Under the pieces are notes generated by a model that searched no databases, had not been told where the DNA came from, and saw only the letters and a list, made by a program, of their open reading frames with translations. Shown in pieces: positions 1 through 8,415 of a stretch of 64,000 nucleotides of DNA. Position 1 is the first letter of the stretch. Every line of letters starts with the position of its first letter. The translations under genes and the position numbers were made by a program. The DNA comes from Terrabacter sp. Ter38 (lineage in GTDB: Bacteria > Actinomycetota > Actinomycetes > Actinomycetales > Dermatophilaceae): positions 62,001 to 126,000 of the forward strand of contig NZ_JALJRZ010000008.1 of NCBI RefSeq assembly GCF_024519435.1. Reading direction: 5' to 3'.

Positions 1-104
1 ATGAACTGGCCGTAGCCGCGCTTGACGAGGTACTTGATGAACAGCGGGGTGCCGAACAACGAGATGAGCAGCGAGATCGATGCTGCGAGAAGGACACCCT
101 TCAC
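1..104 (-). CDS. mraY: MraY, phospho-MurNAc-pentapeptide transferase (N-terminal fragment, cut by window edge)
   Basis: The first ~34 residues of MraY, the membrane enzyme that moves phospho-MurNAc-pentapeptide onto undecaprenyl phosphate to make lipid I. The visible peptide is a hydrophobic helix followed by GTPLFIKYLVKRGYGQF, typical of the actinobacterial MraY N-terminus. The start is GTG at 104 and overlaps the murF stop in a GTGA arrangement, so the two are translationally coupled. The rest of the gene lies left of the window. Identity rests on this short peptide plus its exact position after murF. Confidence 0.92.
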   Translation of the reverse strand, partial: MKGVLLAASISLLISLFGTPLFIKYLVKRGYGQF

Positions 105-1522
105 CGCGAGACCGCCTCTCCGGAGGTCGTGGGGACGGGTGTGGTGGTGCTCGCGCCGCCCTCGGAGGCGAGACGGTCGCCGAGCCAGCGCAGTCCGCTG
201 TCGCGGCTCGACTTGAGCAGGACGACGTCGCCGGCGCGGACGCGCGTGGCGAGCAGGTCGTGGGCAGCGTCGGTGTCGGGCACCCACTCCGAGCCGGGGA
301 CGGCCTCGGCGAGCGGACGGGCGCCCTCGCCGACGGCCACGACGTGCTCGAAACCGCGGGACGCGGCATACGCCCCGACGGCTGCGTGCTCGGCATCGCT
401 GTCGGGCCCGAGCTCGAGCATGCCCCCGAGGACGGCCCAGCGCTCCCCCGTCACGTGCATGGCCGCGACGGCGTCGAGGGCGGCACGCATGGAGTCGGGG
501 TTCGCGTTGTAGGCGTCGTTGACGACGACCACGCCGTCGGGCCGGTCGGTGATCTCCATCCGCCAGCGGCTCACGGCCTCGGCAGCGCCGAGCCCGGCCA
601 CGACCTGGTCGAGCGACAGCCCGAGCTCGAGTGCCGCCGCGGCGACGGCGAGAGAGTTGCCGACGTGGTGGGCACCGCTCTGGCGGAGGGAGACCCGGGC
701 CGAGCCCTGCGGGCTGACGAGGGTGTATGCCGCCCTCCCGCGCTCGTCGAGGGTCACCTCCTCGGCACGCACGTTCGCCTCGGGCGACAGGCCGACGAGC
801 TGGACCCGGGAGGCGACGCCGGAGGCCATGGCGGCCACGACGGTGTCGTCGGCGTTGAGGATCGACAGCCCCTCGGCGGGGACCGCCCGGGGCAGCTCCG
901 ACTTGGCGTGGGCGATGTTCTCGCGCGACCCGAACTCGCCGATGTGGGCGGTGCCGACGTTGAGGACGATGGCGACCTGCGGCGGTGCGATGCGCGTGAG
1001 GTAGTCGATGTGGCCGATGCCACGGGCGCCCATCTCGGCGACGAGGAAGCGGGTGGTCGGGGTGACACGGCACACCGTGAGCGGCACGCCGATCTCGCCG
1101 TTGAGCGAGTTGACCGGCGCGACCGTCTCGGCCACCGACGACAGCACGGACGCGAGGAGGTCCTTGACGCTGGTCTTGCCCGACGACCCGGTGATGCCCA
1201 CGATCCGCAGCTCGGGAGCACGGTCGACGACTCCGCGGGCGATCCGGCCGAAGGCCGTCTGGACGTCGTCGACGACGACGCACGGCACACCGTCGACCGG
1301 ACGCTCGGTGAGGGCTGCGACGGCTCCTGCCGAGACGGCTGCAGCGACGAAGTCGTGCCCGTCGGCGGTCTCGCCGACCCGCGCGACGAAGAGGCTCCCC
1401 GGCCCGCAGTCACGGGAGTCCGTGGTCACGGGGCCGTCGACGACGACGGCCTCAGGCGTGTCGGTGCCGTGGATGGTGCCTCCGGTGAGGTCGCGGATCT
1501 CGTTGAGGGACAAGGCGATCAC
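101..1522 (-). CDS. murF: MurF, UDP-MurNAc-tripeptide D-Ala-D-Ala ligase
   Basis: Cytoplasmic ligase that adds D-Ala-D-Ala to UDP-MurNAc-tripeptide using ATP, the last soluble step before MraY. The protein has 473 aa, normal for MurF. The Mur-ligase P-loop GITGSSGKTS is at about residues 109-118. An N-terminal Mur substrate domain and the central motif NDAYNANPDSM (about residue 330), typical of MurF, are present. It starts with GTG at 1522, overlapping the murE stop (GTGA), and its stop overlaps the mraY start. Expression is presumably as part of the mraZ-led operon. Confidence 0.97.
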   Translation of the reverse strand: MIALSLNEIRDLTGGTIHGTDTPEAVVVDGPVTTDSRDCGPGSLFVARVGETADGHDFVAAAVSAGAVAALTERPVDGVPCVVVDDVQTAFGRIARGVVDRAPELRIVGITGSSGKTSVKDLLASVLSSVAETVAPVNSLNGEIGVPLTVCRVTPTTRFLVAEMGARGIGHIDYLTRIAPPQVAIVLNVGTAHIGEFGSRENIAHAKSELPRAVPAEGLSILNADDTVVAAMASGVASRVQLVGLSPEANVRAEEVTLDERGRAAYTLVSPQGSARVSLRQSGAHHVGNSLAVAAAALELGLSLDQVVAGLGAAEAVSRWRMEITDRPDGVVVVNDAYNANPDSMRAALDAVAAMHVTGERWAVLGGMLELGPDSDAEHAAVGAYAASRGFEHVVAVGEGARPLAEAVPGSEWVPDTDAAHDLLATRVRAGDVVLLKSSRDSGLRWLGDRLASEGGASTTTPVPTTSGEAVSR

Positions 1523-3090
1523 GACGTCACCCCCGACGAGCTGACGGCTGCGAGGGCGGCGCGCACGGCGTCGCGGTCGTCGAACGGGTGCTTCACTCCG
1601 TGGATCTCCTGACCCTTCTCGTGTCCCTTGCCGAGCACCACGACGGTGTCGACTGGGCGGTCCTTCCCCATGCCCACGACCGCGAGGGCGATGGCCTCGG
1701 AGATCGCGCTCGAGCGCGTGCCGCCGTCGATGATCTCGGATGCTCGCGCCGAACCGGCACCGACCTCCTCGCGCGCCCCGGCGATGACGGCCGCACGGAT
1801 CTCGGCGGGGTCCTCGGACCGGGGGTTGTCGTCGGTGACGACGACGACGTCGGCGCGGCGGGCAGCGGCAGCCCCCATGGCCGGTCGCTTGCCCCGGTCC
1901 CGGTCTCCCCCGGCACCGAGGACGGCGATGAGGCGACCGCCGGTCGAGGCACGCAGCGCTGCGAGGGCGGCGTCGACGGCGTCGGGTGTGTGCGCGAAGT
2001 CGACGACGCAGCGGGGCCCTTCAGGGCCGCCGGGCGCGACGACCTCCATGCGGCCCGGCACGTCCGGGGCCACGGACATGGCGGCCTCGACCTCGCTCGG
2101 CTCGAGGCCGATGCGCAGCAGTGCGAGGGCTGCGAGCGCCGTGTTGGCGACGTTGAAGTGACCGGGCAGGTGCGAGACGAGGCGCAGGGCGCGGCCCGTG
2201 GACCGCTCCCGCAGGGTGAACCTGCCGTCGTCGCCCTCCTCGGCGCCCCAGTCGGCGTCACCGGCGCCCTCGGTCGTCGTCGCGAGGGTCGTCATCGGCA
2301 CGGTGGCCTCGACCGCGAGGCGCCGCCCCCAGGCGTCGTCGACGCAGACGACGGCGGCCCGGGAGCGCTGCGGTGTGAAGAGGGAGGCCTTGGCCCCGAA
2401 GTAGTCGTCCATCGAGGCGTGGAAGTCGAGGTGGTCCTGCGAGAGGTTCGTGAAGAGCGCGACGTCGTAGACGACTCCGTCGACCCGGTGCAGCTCGAGG
2501 GCGTGGCTCGAGACCTCCATGATGCAGGCGTCGATGCCCCGCTCCCGCATGAGCCCGAGGAGGGCGTGCAGGTCGGTCGCCTCGGGCGTCGTGCGCACCG
2601 ACTCGAAGAGCTCGTCACCGATGCGCGTCTCGACCGTGCCGATGAGCCCTGTCCGCTGACCGTGCGCCCGCAGCGCCGACTCGACGAGGTAGGCCGTCGT
2701 CGTCTTGCCGTTGGTGCCCGTGACCCCGAGCATCGTCAGCGACTCGGAGGGCCGGCCGTAGACCTGCGCCGCGACGTCTCCGAGCACGCTCCGGGGCTCC
2801 TGCGTGACGACGACGGGCACTGCGAGATCCGTCAGCTCGGCAAGGCCGGCCGTGTCGGTGAGGACCGCGACGGCTCCGGCGGCCACGGCGTCGGCGGCGA
2901 AGCGCGCGCCGTGCACGTTGAAGCCCGGGAGGGCCGCGTACAGGTCGCCCGGGAGCACGGCTCGGCTGTCGAGCGTGACCCCTGTCACGACGGCGTCGAC
3001 GGCTCCGGAAGCAACGTCGGCCCGGATCCAGGGCGTCAGGTCGCAGAGGCGTACACCCGATGTTGCGGGTCGAAGGGGGGAAGGTGACAC
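1519..3090 (-). CDS. murE: MurE, UDP-MurNAc-L-Ala-D-Glu:meso-diaminopimelate ligase
   Basis: Cytoplasmic Mur ligase that adds the third amino acid of the peptidoglycan stem peptide. The protein has 523 aa. The P-loop GVTGTNGKTTT is at about residues 122-132. The substrate-selecting motif DNPRSEDP (about residue 420) has the Asn-Pro-Arg form known from meso-diaminopimelate enzymes, so the stem peptide probably contains meso-DAP rather than lysine. The start is GTG at 3090, 11 nt after the ftsI stop. Its stop overlaps the murF start. Confidence 0.97.
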   Translation of the reverse strand: MSPSPLRPATSGVRLCDLTPWIRADVASGAVDAVVTGVTLDSRAVLPGDLYAALPGFNVHGARFAADAVAAGAVAVLTDTAGLAELTDLAVPVVVTQEPRSVLGDVAAQVYGRPSESLTMLGVTGTNGKTTTAYLVESALRAHGQRTGLIGTVETRIGDELFESVRTTPEATDLHALLGLMRERGIDACIMEVSSHALELHRVDGVVYDVALFTNLSQDHLDFHASMDDYFGAKASLFTPQRSRAAVVCVDDAWGRRLAVEATVPMTTLATTTEGAGDADWGAEEGDDGRFTLRERSTGRALRLVSHLPGHFNVANTALAALALLRIGLEPSEVEAAMSVAPDVPGRMEVVAPGGPEGPRCVVDFAHTPDAVDAALAALRASTGGRLIAVLGAGGDRDRGKRPAMGAAAARRADVVVVTDDNPRSEDPAEIRAAVIAGAREEVGAGSARASEIIDGGTRSSAISEAIALAVVGMGKDRPVDTVVVLGKGHEKGQEIHGVKHPFDDRDAVRAALAAVSSSGVTS

Positions 3091-3101
3091 GTCATCCCAA
3101 C

Positions 3102-5411
3102 TTACAGGCCATCCCGCTTCGCCCGCGCATTGCTGATGACCTCGGGGTCGTCGGACGACAGGGGCTTGTCGGCCCAGACGTGGTAGTCGAGGGCCGACTT
3201 GGGGCTGGGCGGGGCACCGGTGCGCTCGAGCAGGTAGGACATGACCTGGTTGAAGACCGGTCCGGCCAGCGCGCCACCGAACATGCCGGCGCTGGGCTTC
3301 TGGATGAAGACGGCCACGACGTACTTGGGCGCCTCAGCCGGTGCGAACCCGATGAACGAGGCGGTGAAGCCGTTGTAGCGTCCCAGCTTCTCGTCGTAGC
3401 GGTCGGCCGTGCCGGTCTTGCCGGCGACGCGGTAGCCCTTGATGCGGGCCGCGCTCGCGGTGCCGTTCTCGCCGGTGACCTCCTCCATCATCCGCGACAG
3501 CTTGACCGCGGTGTCCTCGGTGACGACCCGGCTCGGCGTCGTCGGTGTGGACGGGATGAGGGTGCCGCTGTCGTTGACGGTGCCCTCGACGAGCGACGGG
3601 GGCACGCGGACACCCTTGTTGGCGATGGTCTGGAAGACGCCGGCCTGCTGGATCGCCGTGACGGCGTAGCCCTGACCGAAGAGGATGGTGTAGCGGCGCG
3701 TCGAGACCCAGTCCTTGGCGCCGGCGAGCAGGCCCGCAGACTCCCCGGGGAAGCCGACCGGGGTCTTCGAGCCGATGCCGAACTTGCGGTAGTAGGCCTC
3801 CATGACGGCCGGCGGGACGCGCTCGCCGATGAGCATGGTCCCCATGTTCGACGACTTCGCGAGCACGCCCGTGGCCGTCATGTTCTCGACGCCGTGCGGC
3901 TCGTTGTCCTTGAAGGACGTGCCGGCCCGGGGCAGGCGCGGGGGCACGATGACCCCGGTGTCGGGCGTGATGACGCCCTGCTCGAGAGCGGCGGCCATCG
4001 TCATGAGCTTGCCCGTCGAGCCGGGCTCGAACGCGTCGTTGAAGGCGTAGTTGCCGAGGGAGGACTTCGAGGCGTCGCCGAGGTCGTTAGGGTCGAACGT
4101 CGGGTAGCTCGCGGCGGCGCGCACCTTGCCCGTGGCCACCTCGAGGACGACCGCGGTGCCGGACTCGGCCCCGACGGCGGTGACCTGCTTCGCGAGGGCG
4201 TTCTGGGCGTACCACTGGAGGTCGGCGTCGATCGTCAGCTTGACGTCGCGCCCGTTGGAGACGGGGGTGTCGACCCGCTGCGATCCCGGGATGATGTAGC
4301 CGTCCCGGGCCCGCTCGGCGACGCTGACTCCGGGGGTTCCCTTGAGCGCCTTGTCGAGCATCTGCTCGATGCCGCCCGCACCGCTCTGGTCGGAGGGGCG
4401 CACGAAGCCGACGAGCTGGCCGAGCGCCATGGAGGTCGGGTAGATCCGCTGGGCCGTGCGCTCCCCCGTGATGCCGGGGATGCCCAGAGCCCGGATCTCA
4501 CGGTAGATGGCGGGGTTGACCTCCTTCTTCACCACGACGTAGCGCGTGTTCGAGCGGGTGAACAGCTTCGTCAGCGCCGACGGCGTCATGCCGAGGAGCG
4601 GCGCGAGGTCAGCAGCGGCGCGGGTGACACCGACCTCCTGCCGCACGCCGTCGATCTTCACGGTGTAGAGCGGGACGATCTTCGGGTCTGCGGCGATGGT
4701 GAAGCGCTCGACGGAGTCGGCGAGGACCTGTCCGTTCGTGTCGAGGATCTGGCCACGCATGGCCGGCGTCGTCGTCTTGACCGACCGCTTGAACAGCGCG
4801 GCCTGCTGGGTGGCCGAGGCGTCGAAGGCCTGGATGCGCAGCAGCTGACCGGCGAAGATCGTGAAGACGAAGAGGATGGCGACGAACATGACGCGCGCCC
4901 GGCGACGCGGGTTGGCGCGCGAGATCTTGAGCGGGCGACGAGGCCCGCGCGGTCCCCGGGGGCCTCGAGGACCCCGAAGTGCCGCGGCACGCTGTGCTGC
5001 GGGCCCGCGACCGCGGCTCGAGGCGGTCTGGGTCCGGGGAGCGCTCGTCCGCGACGCGGCTCGGGCGCTGCCGGACGGGCTGCCACTGCGGCTGCGAGGC
5101 GGCGCTGCGCCCCGCGCCGCCGGGGTCGCGCGCACCGACGTGCTCGCGCGGGCGCTCGCGGACGAGCCCGGCTTCGGGCCCGACCTCTGTCCGGACTTCT
5201 GGCCCTGGGAGCCGGCTGGACCGGTCTGCCGCACGGAGCCCGGCTGGGCGGACCGCCCCTGGCCGGTCCGACCCTGAGGGGGCCGGCCCTGGCCCGCGCG
5301 CGCCTGGCCCGCACGGCTCGTGCCCGTCGCGGAGGAGGCGCCACGGGCGTCCCCCGCGGGCGCAGCACCGCGACCGGTCCGTCGTGGATCGGTCGCTCGG
5401 TTCTGCGTCAC
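3102..5411 (-). CDS. ftsI: FtsI-type class B penicillin-binding protein (septal transpeptidase)
   Basis: Class B PBP that cross-links septal peptidoglycan with FtsW. One membrane anchor lies at about residues 173-198, followed by a dimerisation domain and a transpeptidase domain with all three catalytic motifs: STGK (nucleophile Ser near 465), SSN near 517 and KTGT near 664. At 769 aa it is longer than most FtsI proteins, because about 170 residues of Arg/Ala/Gly/Pro-rich, probably disordered cytoplasmic tail precede the membrane helix. The start is GTG at 5411, 4 nt beyond the ftsL-like stop. No in-frame start nearer the membrane helix is obviously better, but the extreme N-terminus is the least certain part. 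Confidence 0.95.
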   Translation of the reverse strand: MTQNRATDPRRTGRGAAPAGDARGASSATGTSRAGQARAGQGRPPQGRTGQGRSAQPGSVRQTGPAGSQGQKSGQRSGPKPGSSASARASTSVRATPAARGAAPPRSRSGSPSGSARAASRTSAPRTQTASSRGRGPAAQRAAALRGPRGPRGPRGPRRPLKISRANPRRRARVMFVAILFVFTIFAGQLLRIQAFDASATQQAALFKRSVKTTTPAMRGQILDTNGQVLADSVERFTIAADPKIVPLYTVKIDGVRQEVGVTRAAADLAPLLGMTPSALTKLFTRSNTRYVVVKKEVNPAIYREIRALGIPGITGERTAQRIYPTSMALGQLVGFVRPSDQSGAGGIEQMLDKALKGTPGVSVAERARDGYIIPGSQRVDTPVSNGRDVKLTIDADLQWYAQNALAKQVTAVGAESGTAVVLEVATGKVRAAASYPTFDPNDLGDASKSSLGNYAFNDAFEPGSTGKLMTMAAALEQGVITPDTGVIVPPRLPRAGTSFKDNEPHGVENMTATGVLAKSSNMGTMLIGERVPPAVMEAYYRKFGIGSKTPVGFPGESAGLLAGAKDWVSTRRYTILFGQGYAVTAIQQAGVFQTIANKGVRVPPSLVEGTVNDSGTLIPSTPTTPSRVVTEDTAVKLSRMMEEVTGENGTASAARIKGYRVAGKTGTADRYDEKLGRYNGFTASFIGFAPAEAPKYVVAVFIQKPSAGMFGGALAGPVFNQVMSYLLERTGAPPSPKSALDYHVWADKPLSSDDPEVISNARAKRDGL

Positions 5412-5415
5412 GGGG

Positions 5416-6075
5416 TCACCTCACCGTCGTGTGCTGGGCCTGCCCTGCCTGGCCCGCCCCGGTGCCCGTGGCCTGCCCGGACGCTCCGGGCGTCGTGCCC
5501 AGTGTGGGTGCTGCGGGGGTCTCCGGCGTGGCACCGGGCGTCGTCGGCGTGGCGGCCTCGGACGGGGTGGCGGCCGTGGCCGAGGCCGCCTTGCTGGCCT
5601 TCGTCGCCGAGGACAGGACCTTCTTGACCTTGGCCGTCACGGCGGGCGGCGTCGGGCTGGTGACGATCGGGAAGGCGTTGTTCTTCGTCGCCGGCTCCGG
5701 CTCGCCCGACACGGTACCCGTGGAGAGGTCGATGTAGCCGCGGGTGTTCATCCGCACCATGCCGATCTCGGCGGCGCTGCGGGCGAGCGCGCCCGTGGCC
5801 GAGGCGCGGTCGATGTCCTCCTGGAGGTTGCCGGCCGTGTCGCTGAGGCGCGCGGACTCGCGCTGGAGGTCGCCGACCGCCAGCGAGCCCTGGGCGAGTG
5901 CCGTGTTGAGCAGGAGCAGGGCGATGAGCCCGGCCGTGAGCAGCCCGATGCAGATCGTCACGAAGGCGCCGTTGCCGGTGCGCGCGATGCTGCTCGGGAT
6001 GACCCGGAGCGGCGTGGGGGCAGGGCCGCGCCGCGGCGCGCGGAGCGGCCGGGCCGTGGCGGTCATCTGGCTCAT
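5416..6075 (-). CDS. FtsL-like cell division protein
   Basis: A 219-aa bitopic membrane protein in the ftsL position between rsmH and ftsI. It has a short basic cytoplasmic N-terminus, one membrane helix at about residues 39-60, then a short coiled-coil-like stretch (about 65-95) ending in a region resembling the septum-formation-initiator fold ([13 protein letters not shown]). The remaining ~100 residues are a Pro/Thr/Ala-rich extracytoplasmic tail not found in short FtsL proteins. FtsL sequences diverge so much that position and topology carry the call. The ATG at 6075 overlaps the rsmH stop (ATGA). Confidence 0.82.
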   Translation of the reverse strand: MSQMTATARPLRAPRRGPAPTPLRVIPSSIARTGNGAFVTICIGLLTAGLIALLLLNTALAQGSLAVGDLQRESARLSDTAGNLQEDIDRASATGALARSAAEIGMVRMNTRGYIDLSTGTVSGEPEPATKNNAFPIVTSPTPPAVTAKVKKVLSSATKASKAASATAATPSEAATPTTPGATPETPAAPTLGTTPGASGQATGTGAGQAGQAQHTTVR

Positions 6076-7082
6076 CGGGTGGGTCCCTTCCTGGTCCTGC
6101 TGGCTGAGGTGTGCGTGGAGGTGTCGCGCACGCGCTCTGCGACGCGAAGTCGGGCCGAGGCGGCCCGCGGGTTCGTGGTGACCTCGTCGTCGCCGGGCGC
6201 CTCGGCGCCGCGGGTGACGAGGGAGAGGTATGCCGCATGCTCGGCGAGCTCGACCGGCAGGCCTGCCGGGGTGCTGGAGGTGGCGCCGGCCGCGAAGGCC
6301 CGCTTCGTCGCCCGGTCCTCGAGCGAGTGGTACGAGAGGACCGCGATCCGGCCGCCGACCGCGAGGACGTCGATCGCCTCGTCGATGGCGCGGCGCCAGA
6401 CCTCGAGCTCGTCGTTGACCTCGATCCGCAGGGCCTGGAAGGTGCGCTTGGCCGGGTGGCCGCTCTGTCGCTGCGAGGCGGCCGGGATGACGCGACGCAG
6501 CATGTCGACGAGGCGACCGGACGAGGTGTAGGGCTCGATCGCGCGGTCCTGCACGACGGCCTTGGCGATCTTGCGCGCGTAGCGCTCCTCGCCGTAGTCG
6601 CGCAGGATCCGCGTGAGGTCATCGGCCGAGTAGGTGTTGAGCACGTCGGCGGCGGTCTGCCCCGTCGACTGGTCCATCCGCATGTCGAGCGGCGCGTCGA
6701 CGCGGTAGGCGAAGCCACGGTCGGCCTCGTCGAGCTGGAGCGAGCTGACGCCGAGGTCGAAGAGGATGCCGTCGACCGCGGGCACGTCGAGGTCGCCGAC
6801 GACGTCCTTGATGTCGTCGTAGACGGCGTGCACCGGGCGGAAGCGGTCGCCGAACCGGGCGAGTCGCTCCCCCGCGAGAGCCAGGGCCTCACGGTCGCGG
6901 TCGATGCCGACCACGGTGCAGTCGCGGAAGCGCTCGAGGACGCCCTCGGCGTGGCCACCCATGCCGAGCGTGCCGTCGATGTGCACCGCCCCCGGCCGCT
7001 CCAGCGCGGGGGCGAGCAGCTCGAGGATCCGGTCGCGCATGACGGGGACGTGACGCTCCTGCGCCTGTCCTCGATCGCTCAT
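6072..7082 (-). CDS. rsmH: RsmH (MraW), 16S rRNA m4C1402 methyltransferase
   Basis: SAM-dependent methyltransferase that N4-methylates C1402 of 16S rRNA in the ribosomal P site. The 336-aa protein has the family N-terminus ([13 protein letters not shown]) and a glycine-rich SAM loop [14 protein letters not shown] at about residues 36-49. A further conserved motif is [11 protein letters not shown]. The start is ATG at 7082 with an AGAGGGA ribosome-binding site about 8 nt upstream. It is the first gene after the long mraZ leader gap, and its stop overlaps the ftsL-like start. Confidence 0.97.
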   Translation of the reverse strand: MSDRGQAQERHVPVMRDRILELLAPALERPGAVHIDGTLGMGGHAEGVLERFRDCTVVGIDRDREALALAGERLARFGDRFRPVHAVYDDIKDVVGDLDVPAVDGILFDLGVSSLQLDEADRGFAYRVDAPLDMRMDQSTGQTAADVLNTYSADDLTRILRDYGEERYARKIAKAVVQDRAIEPYTSSGRLVDMLRRVIPAASQRQSGHPAKRTFQALRIEVNDELEVWRRAIDEAIDVLAVGGRIAVLSYHSLEDRATKRAFAAGATSSTPAGLPVELAEHAAYLSLVTRGAEAPGDDEVTTNPRAASARLRVAERVRDTSTHTSASRTRKGPTR

Positions 7083-7462
7083 GGTGCGTCCCTCTCACGC
7101 TCGTGCTGCGGGCCCTGAGTGGTGCGCCTGTGGCGTACGGGGCTGGTGTGACTCGTGTGACCTGTCGGCGGATAGAGATCCGCCGTGTCGGTGATGCGGT
7201 GGTGGTGGCCGGTCGGCCGGAATGGCAGCGAACAGGTGGAGGGAGCTGGTCGCGTGCCGGTCGGACGTCGTGCGGTCGGTGCTGCTCTGCGGGTGCCCGT
7301 CGACCTGGGCGCGGGTCCCCATCCGCTGCCTCGCCCGGGACGGGGGAAGTCGTCCCGGGTGTGGAGCGGCTGGAGGCCGGCGCTCAGGTGCTGGTCGGTC
7401 GTGGTGCGGCTGGTGTGGGTGATGCCGTCTCGGTCGTCGTCGGCGATGGTGGTCGTCCGGAC
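7083..7462. other. 380-bp gap between mraZ and rsmH
   Basis: No convincing gene on either strand; reading frames here are shadows. The part nearest rsmH (about 7140-7190) holds a perfect hairpin described separately. The remainder is G/T-rich on the plus strand (repeated GTGGT/GGTCGG words) with no clear promoter. A long mraZ-rsmH spacer is common in actinobacteria, and an rsmH leader RNA would start inside it. Confidence 0.6.
7140..7190 (-). ncRNA. Candidate mraW-type leader RNA hairpin upstream of rsmH
   Basis: On the minus strand, CGGCGGAT-CTCT-ATCCGCCG (7185-7166) is a perfect 8-bp stem with a 4-nt loop. It is followed by ACAGGTCACACGAGTCACAC, about 85-120 nt before the rsmH start. A structured mraW RNA motif is known from the leaders of actinobacterial rsmH genes. 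Position, stem and the CTCT loop are compatible with it, but I matched from memory and not with a covariance model. It could instead be a processing or attenuation element. Confidence 0.45.
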
Positions 7463-7894
7463 TCAGAAGAGCCCGGGGATCACCTCCTCCGCCGTGTCGG
7501 CGAAGCTCTGCTCGGTCTGCTCGAGGTAGGCGTTCCAGACCGCGCTGTCCCAGACCTCGAGGCGCGCACCAGCACCGATGACCGTGACCTCGCGGTCGAG
7601 GCCCGCGTACTGGCGCAGGTTGGCCGGGATCGTGAACCGGCCCTGCTTGTCGGGGATCTCGTCGGACGCACCGGAGAGGAAGACGCGCATGTAGTCGCGG
7701 GCGACCTTGCTCGTCGTAGGGGCCTGGCGCATCTGGTCGGCGACCTTGACGAACTCGTCCATCGGGTAGATGAACAGGCTGCGCTCCTGGCCGCGCGTGA
7801 CGACGAGGCCGCCGGCCATCCGCTCGCGGAACTTCGCGGGCAGGAAGAGCCGACCCTTCTCGTCGAGCCGGGGCGTGTGCGTCCCGAGAAACAT
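7463..7894 (-). CDS. mraZ: MraZ, transcriptional regulator of the dcw operon
   Basis: A 143-aa DNA-binding protein made of two AbrB-like repeats. Each carries the family motif: [14 protein letters not shown] at about residues 10-24 and [13 protein letters not shown] at about 82-94. MraZ represses its own operon by binding repeated boxes in the promoter. The start chosen is ATG at 7894 because a strong GGGAGGTGG site lies just upstream and the protein then begins [15 protein letters not shown], as in the family. The frame stays open upstream to 8203, but that part reads through the promoter. See the adjacent operator. Confidence 0.96.
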   Translation of the reverse strand: MFLGTHTPRLDEKGRLFLPAKFRERMAGGLVVTRGQERSLFIYPMDEFVKVADQMRQAPTTSKVARDYMRVFLSGASDEIPDKQGRFTIPANLRQYAGLDREVTVIGAGARLEVWDSAVWNAYLEQTEQSFADTAEEVIPGLF

Positions 7895-7949
7895 GGTCCG
7901 CCACCTCCCCTTTGTCGACCCGAAGGCGTCCCCATTCCCTACCTTGTGG

Positions 7950-7981
7950 CTCCACGATACTCCACTTTGCTCCACCGTCAA
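7950..7981 (-). promoter_or_regulatory. mraZ promoter with three-repeat MraZ box
   Basis: On the minus strand, GTGGAG occurs three times at exactly 10-bp intervals (7975-7970, 7965-7960, 7955-7950). A TTGACG hexamer (7981-7976) and TATCGT (7959-7954), 16 nt apart, bracket them like -35 and -10 boxes. The boxes therefore fill the promoter spacer and overlap the -10. MraZ proteins bind three direct repeats with a 10-bp period, so this is very likely the autoregulatory operator. It lies about 56-80 bp upstream of the mraZ start. Confidence 0.8.
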
Positions 7982-8036
7982 CGAACCTTGACCCTTTTTG
8001 GTCCGGCGCGTCCCGCGTTTGTGCAGGTCAGACGCA

Positions 8037-8052
8037 GTGGAGTGAAGTGGAG
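8037..8052 (+). promoter_or_regulatory. Second GTGGAG pair (possible divergent MraZ box)
   Basis: GTGGAGTGAAGTGGAG on the plus strand: two GTGGAG repeats with the same 10-bp period as the mraZ operator but pointing toward the moxR operon. A third repeat is not preserved. It may be a weaker MraZ site for divergent control. Confidence 0.45.
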
Positions 8053-8217
8053 TAGATGGCGCACCACCGCCCTGTCGGACGCCCCACGGGCGGTGGGACG
8101 ACGCCGGCCGGGCCATCCGGCCCACGCCGGCGTTCCTGCGGATCGTGCTCGGCAGCGGGTTCCGCACCACCGGGAGCACCACGAAACCGAACCGAACGGC
8201 CACCCCGGACGTCGGTG

Positions 8218-8233
8218 GTGGAGGAAAGTGGAG
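8218..8233 (+). promoter_or_regulatory. Third GTGGAG pair upstream of moxR
   Basis: GTGGAGGAAAGTGGAG on the plus strand, again two GTGGAG units 10 bp apart, about 185 bp before the moxR start. The spacer AAA matches the spacing style of the mraZ box. Binding by MraZ is an inference. Confidence 0.4.
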
Positions 8234-8415
8234 GTGGTGCCGGGAGCCCTCCCGGGGCCGTCGACCAACATGCCCACGGCCAAGGTCTCCATCCGGTCAC
8301 GACCGGGGCAGCCCTACCGGTGTCGAGGGTCCATGGGAGAAGATCACCTGACGGTGTGCACAGCCCGCCACGAGCAGCGCTGCGCCACGACATGGGGACG
8401 ACGACGGAGGACAGT

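Larger units (their letters stand above)
7895..8415. other. 521-bp divergent intergenic region between mraZ and moxR
   Basis: Holds the mraZ promoter and operator (7950-7981) and two plus-strand GTGGAG pairs (8037-8052, 8218-8233). I found no small gene. I could not place the moxR promoter with confidence. An ATG at 8392 is in frame with moxR but lacks a ribosome-binding site. Confidence 0.6.

Noticed and set aside
3060-5627. An 855-residue plus-strand frame opposite ftsI
   Set aside because: Antisense shadow; the minus strand encodes a complete penicillin-binding protein.
8392-8415. ATG at 8392 as start of the MoxR gene
   Set aside because: No ribosome-binding site in front of it, while GGAGG stands 5 nt before the GTG at 8416.
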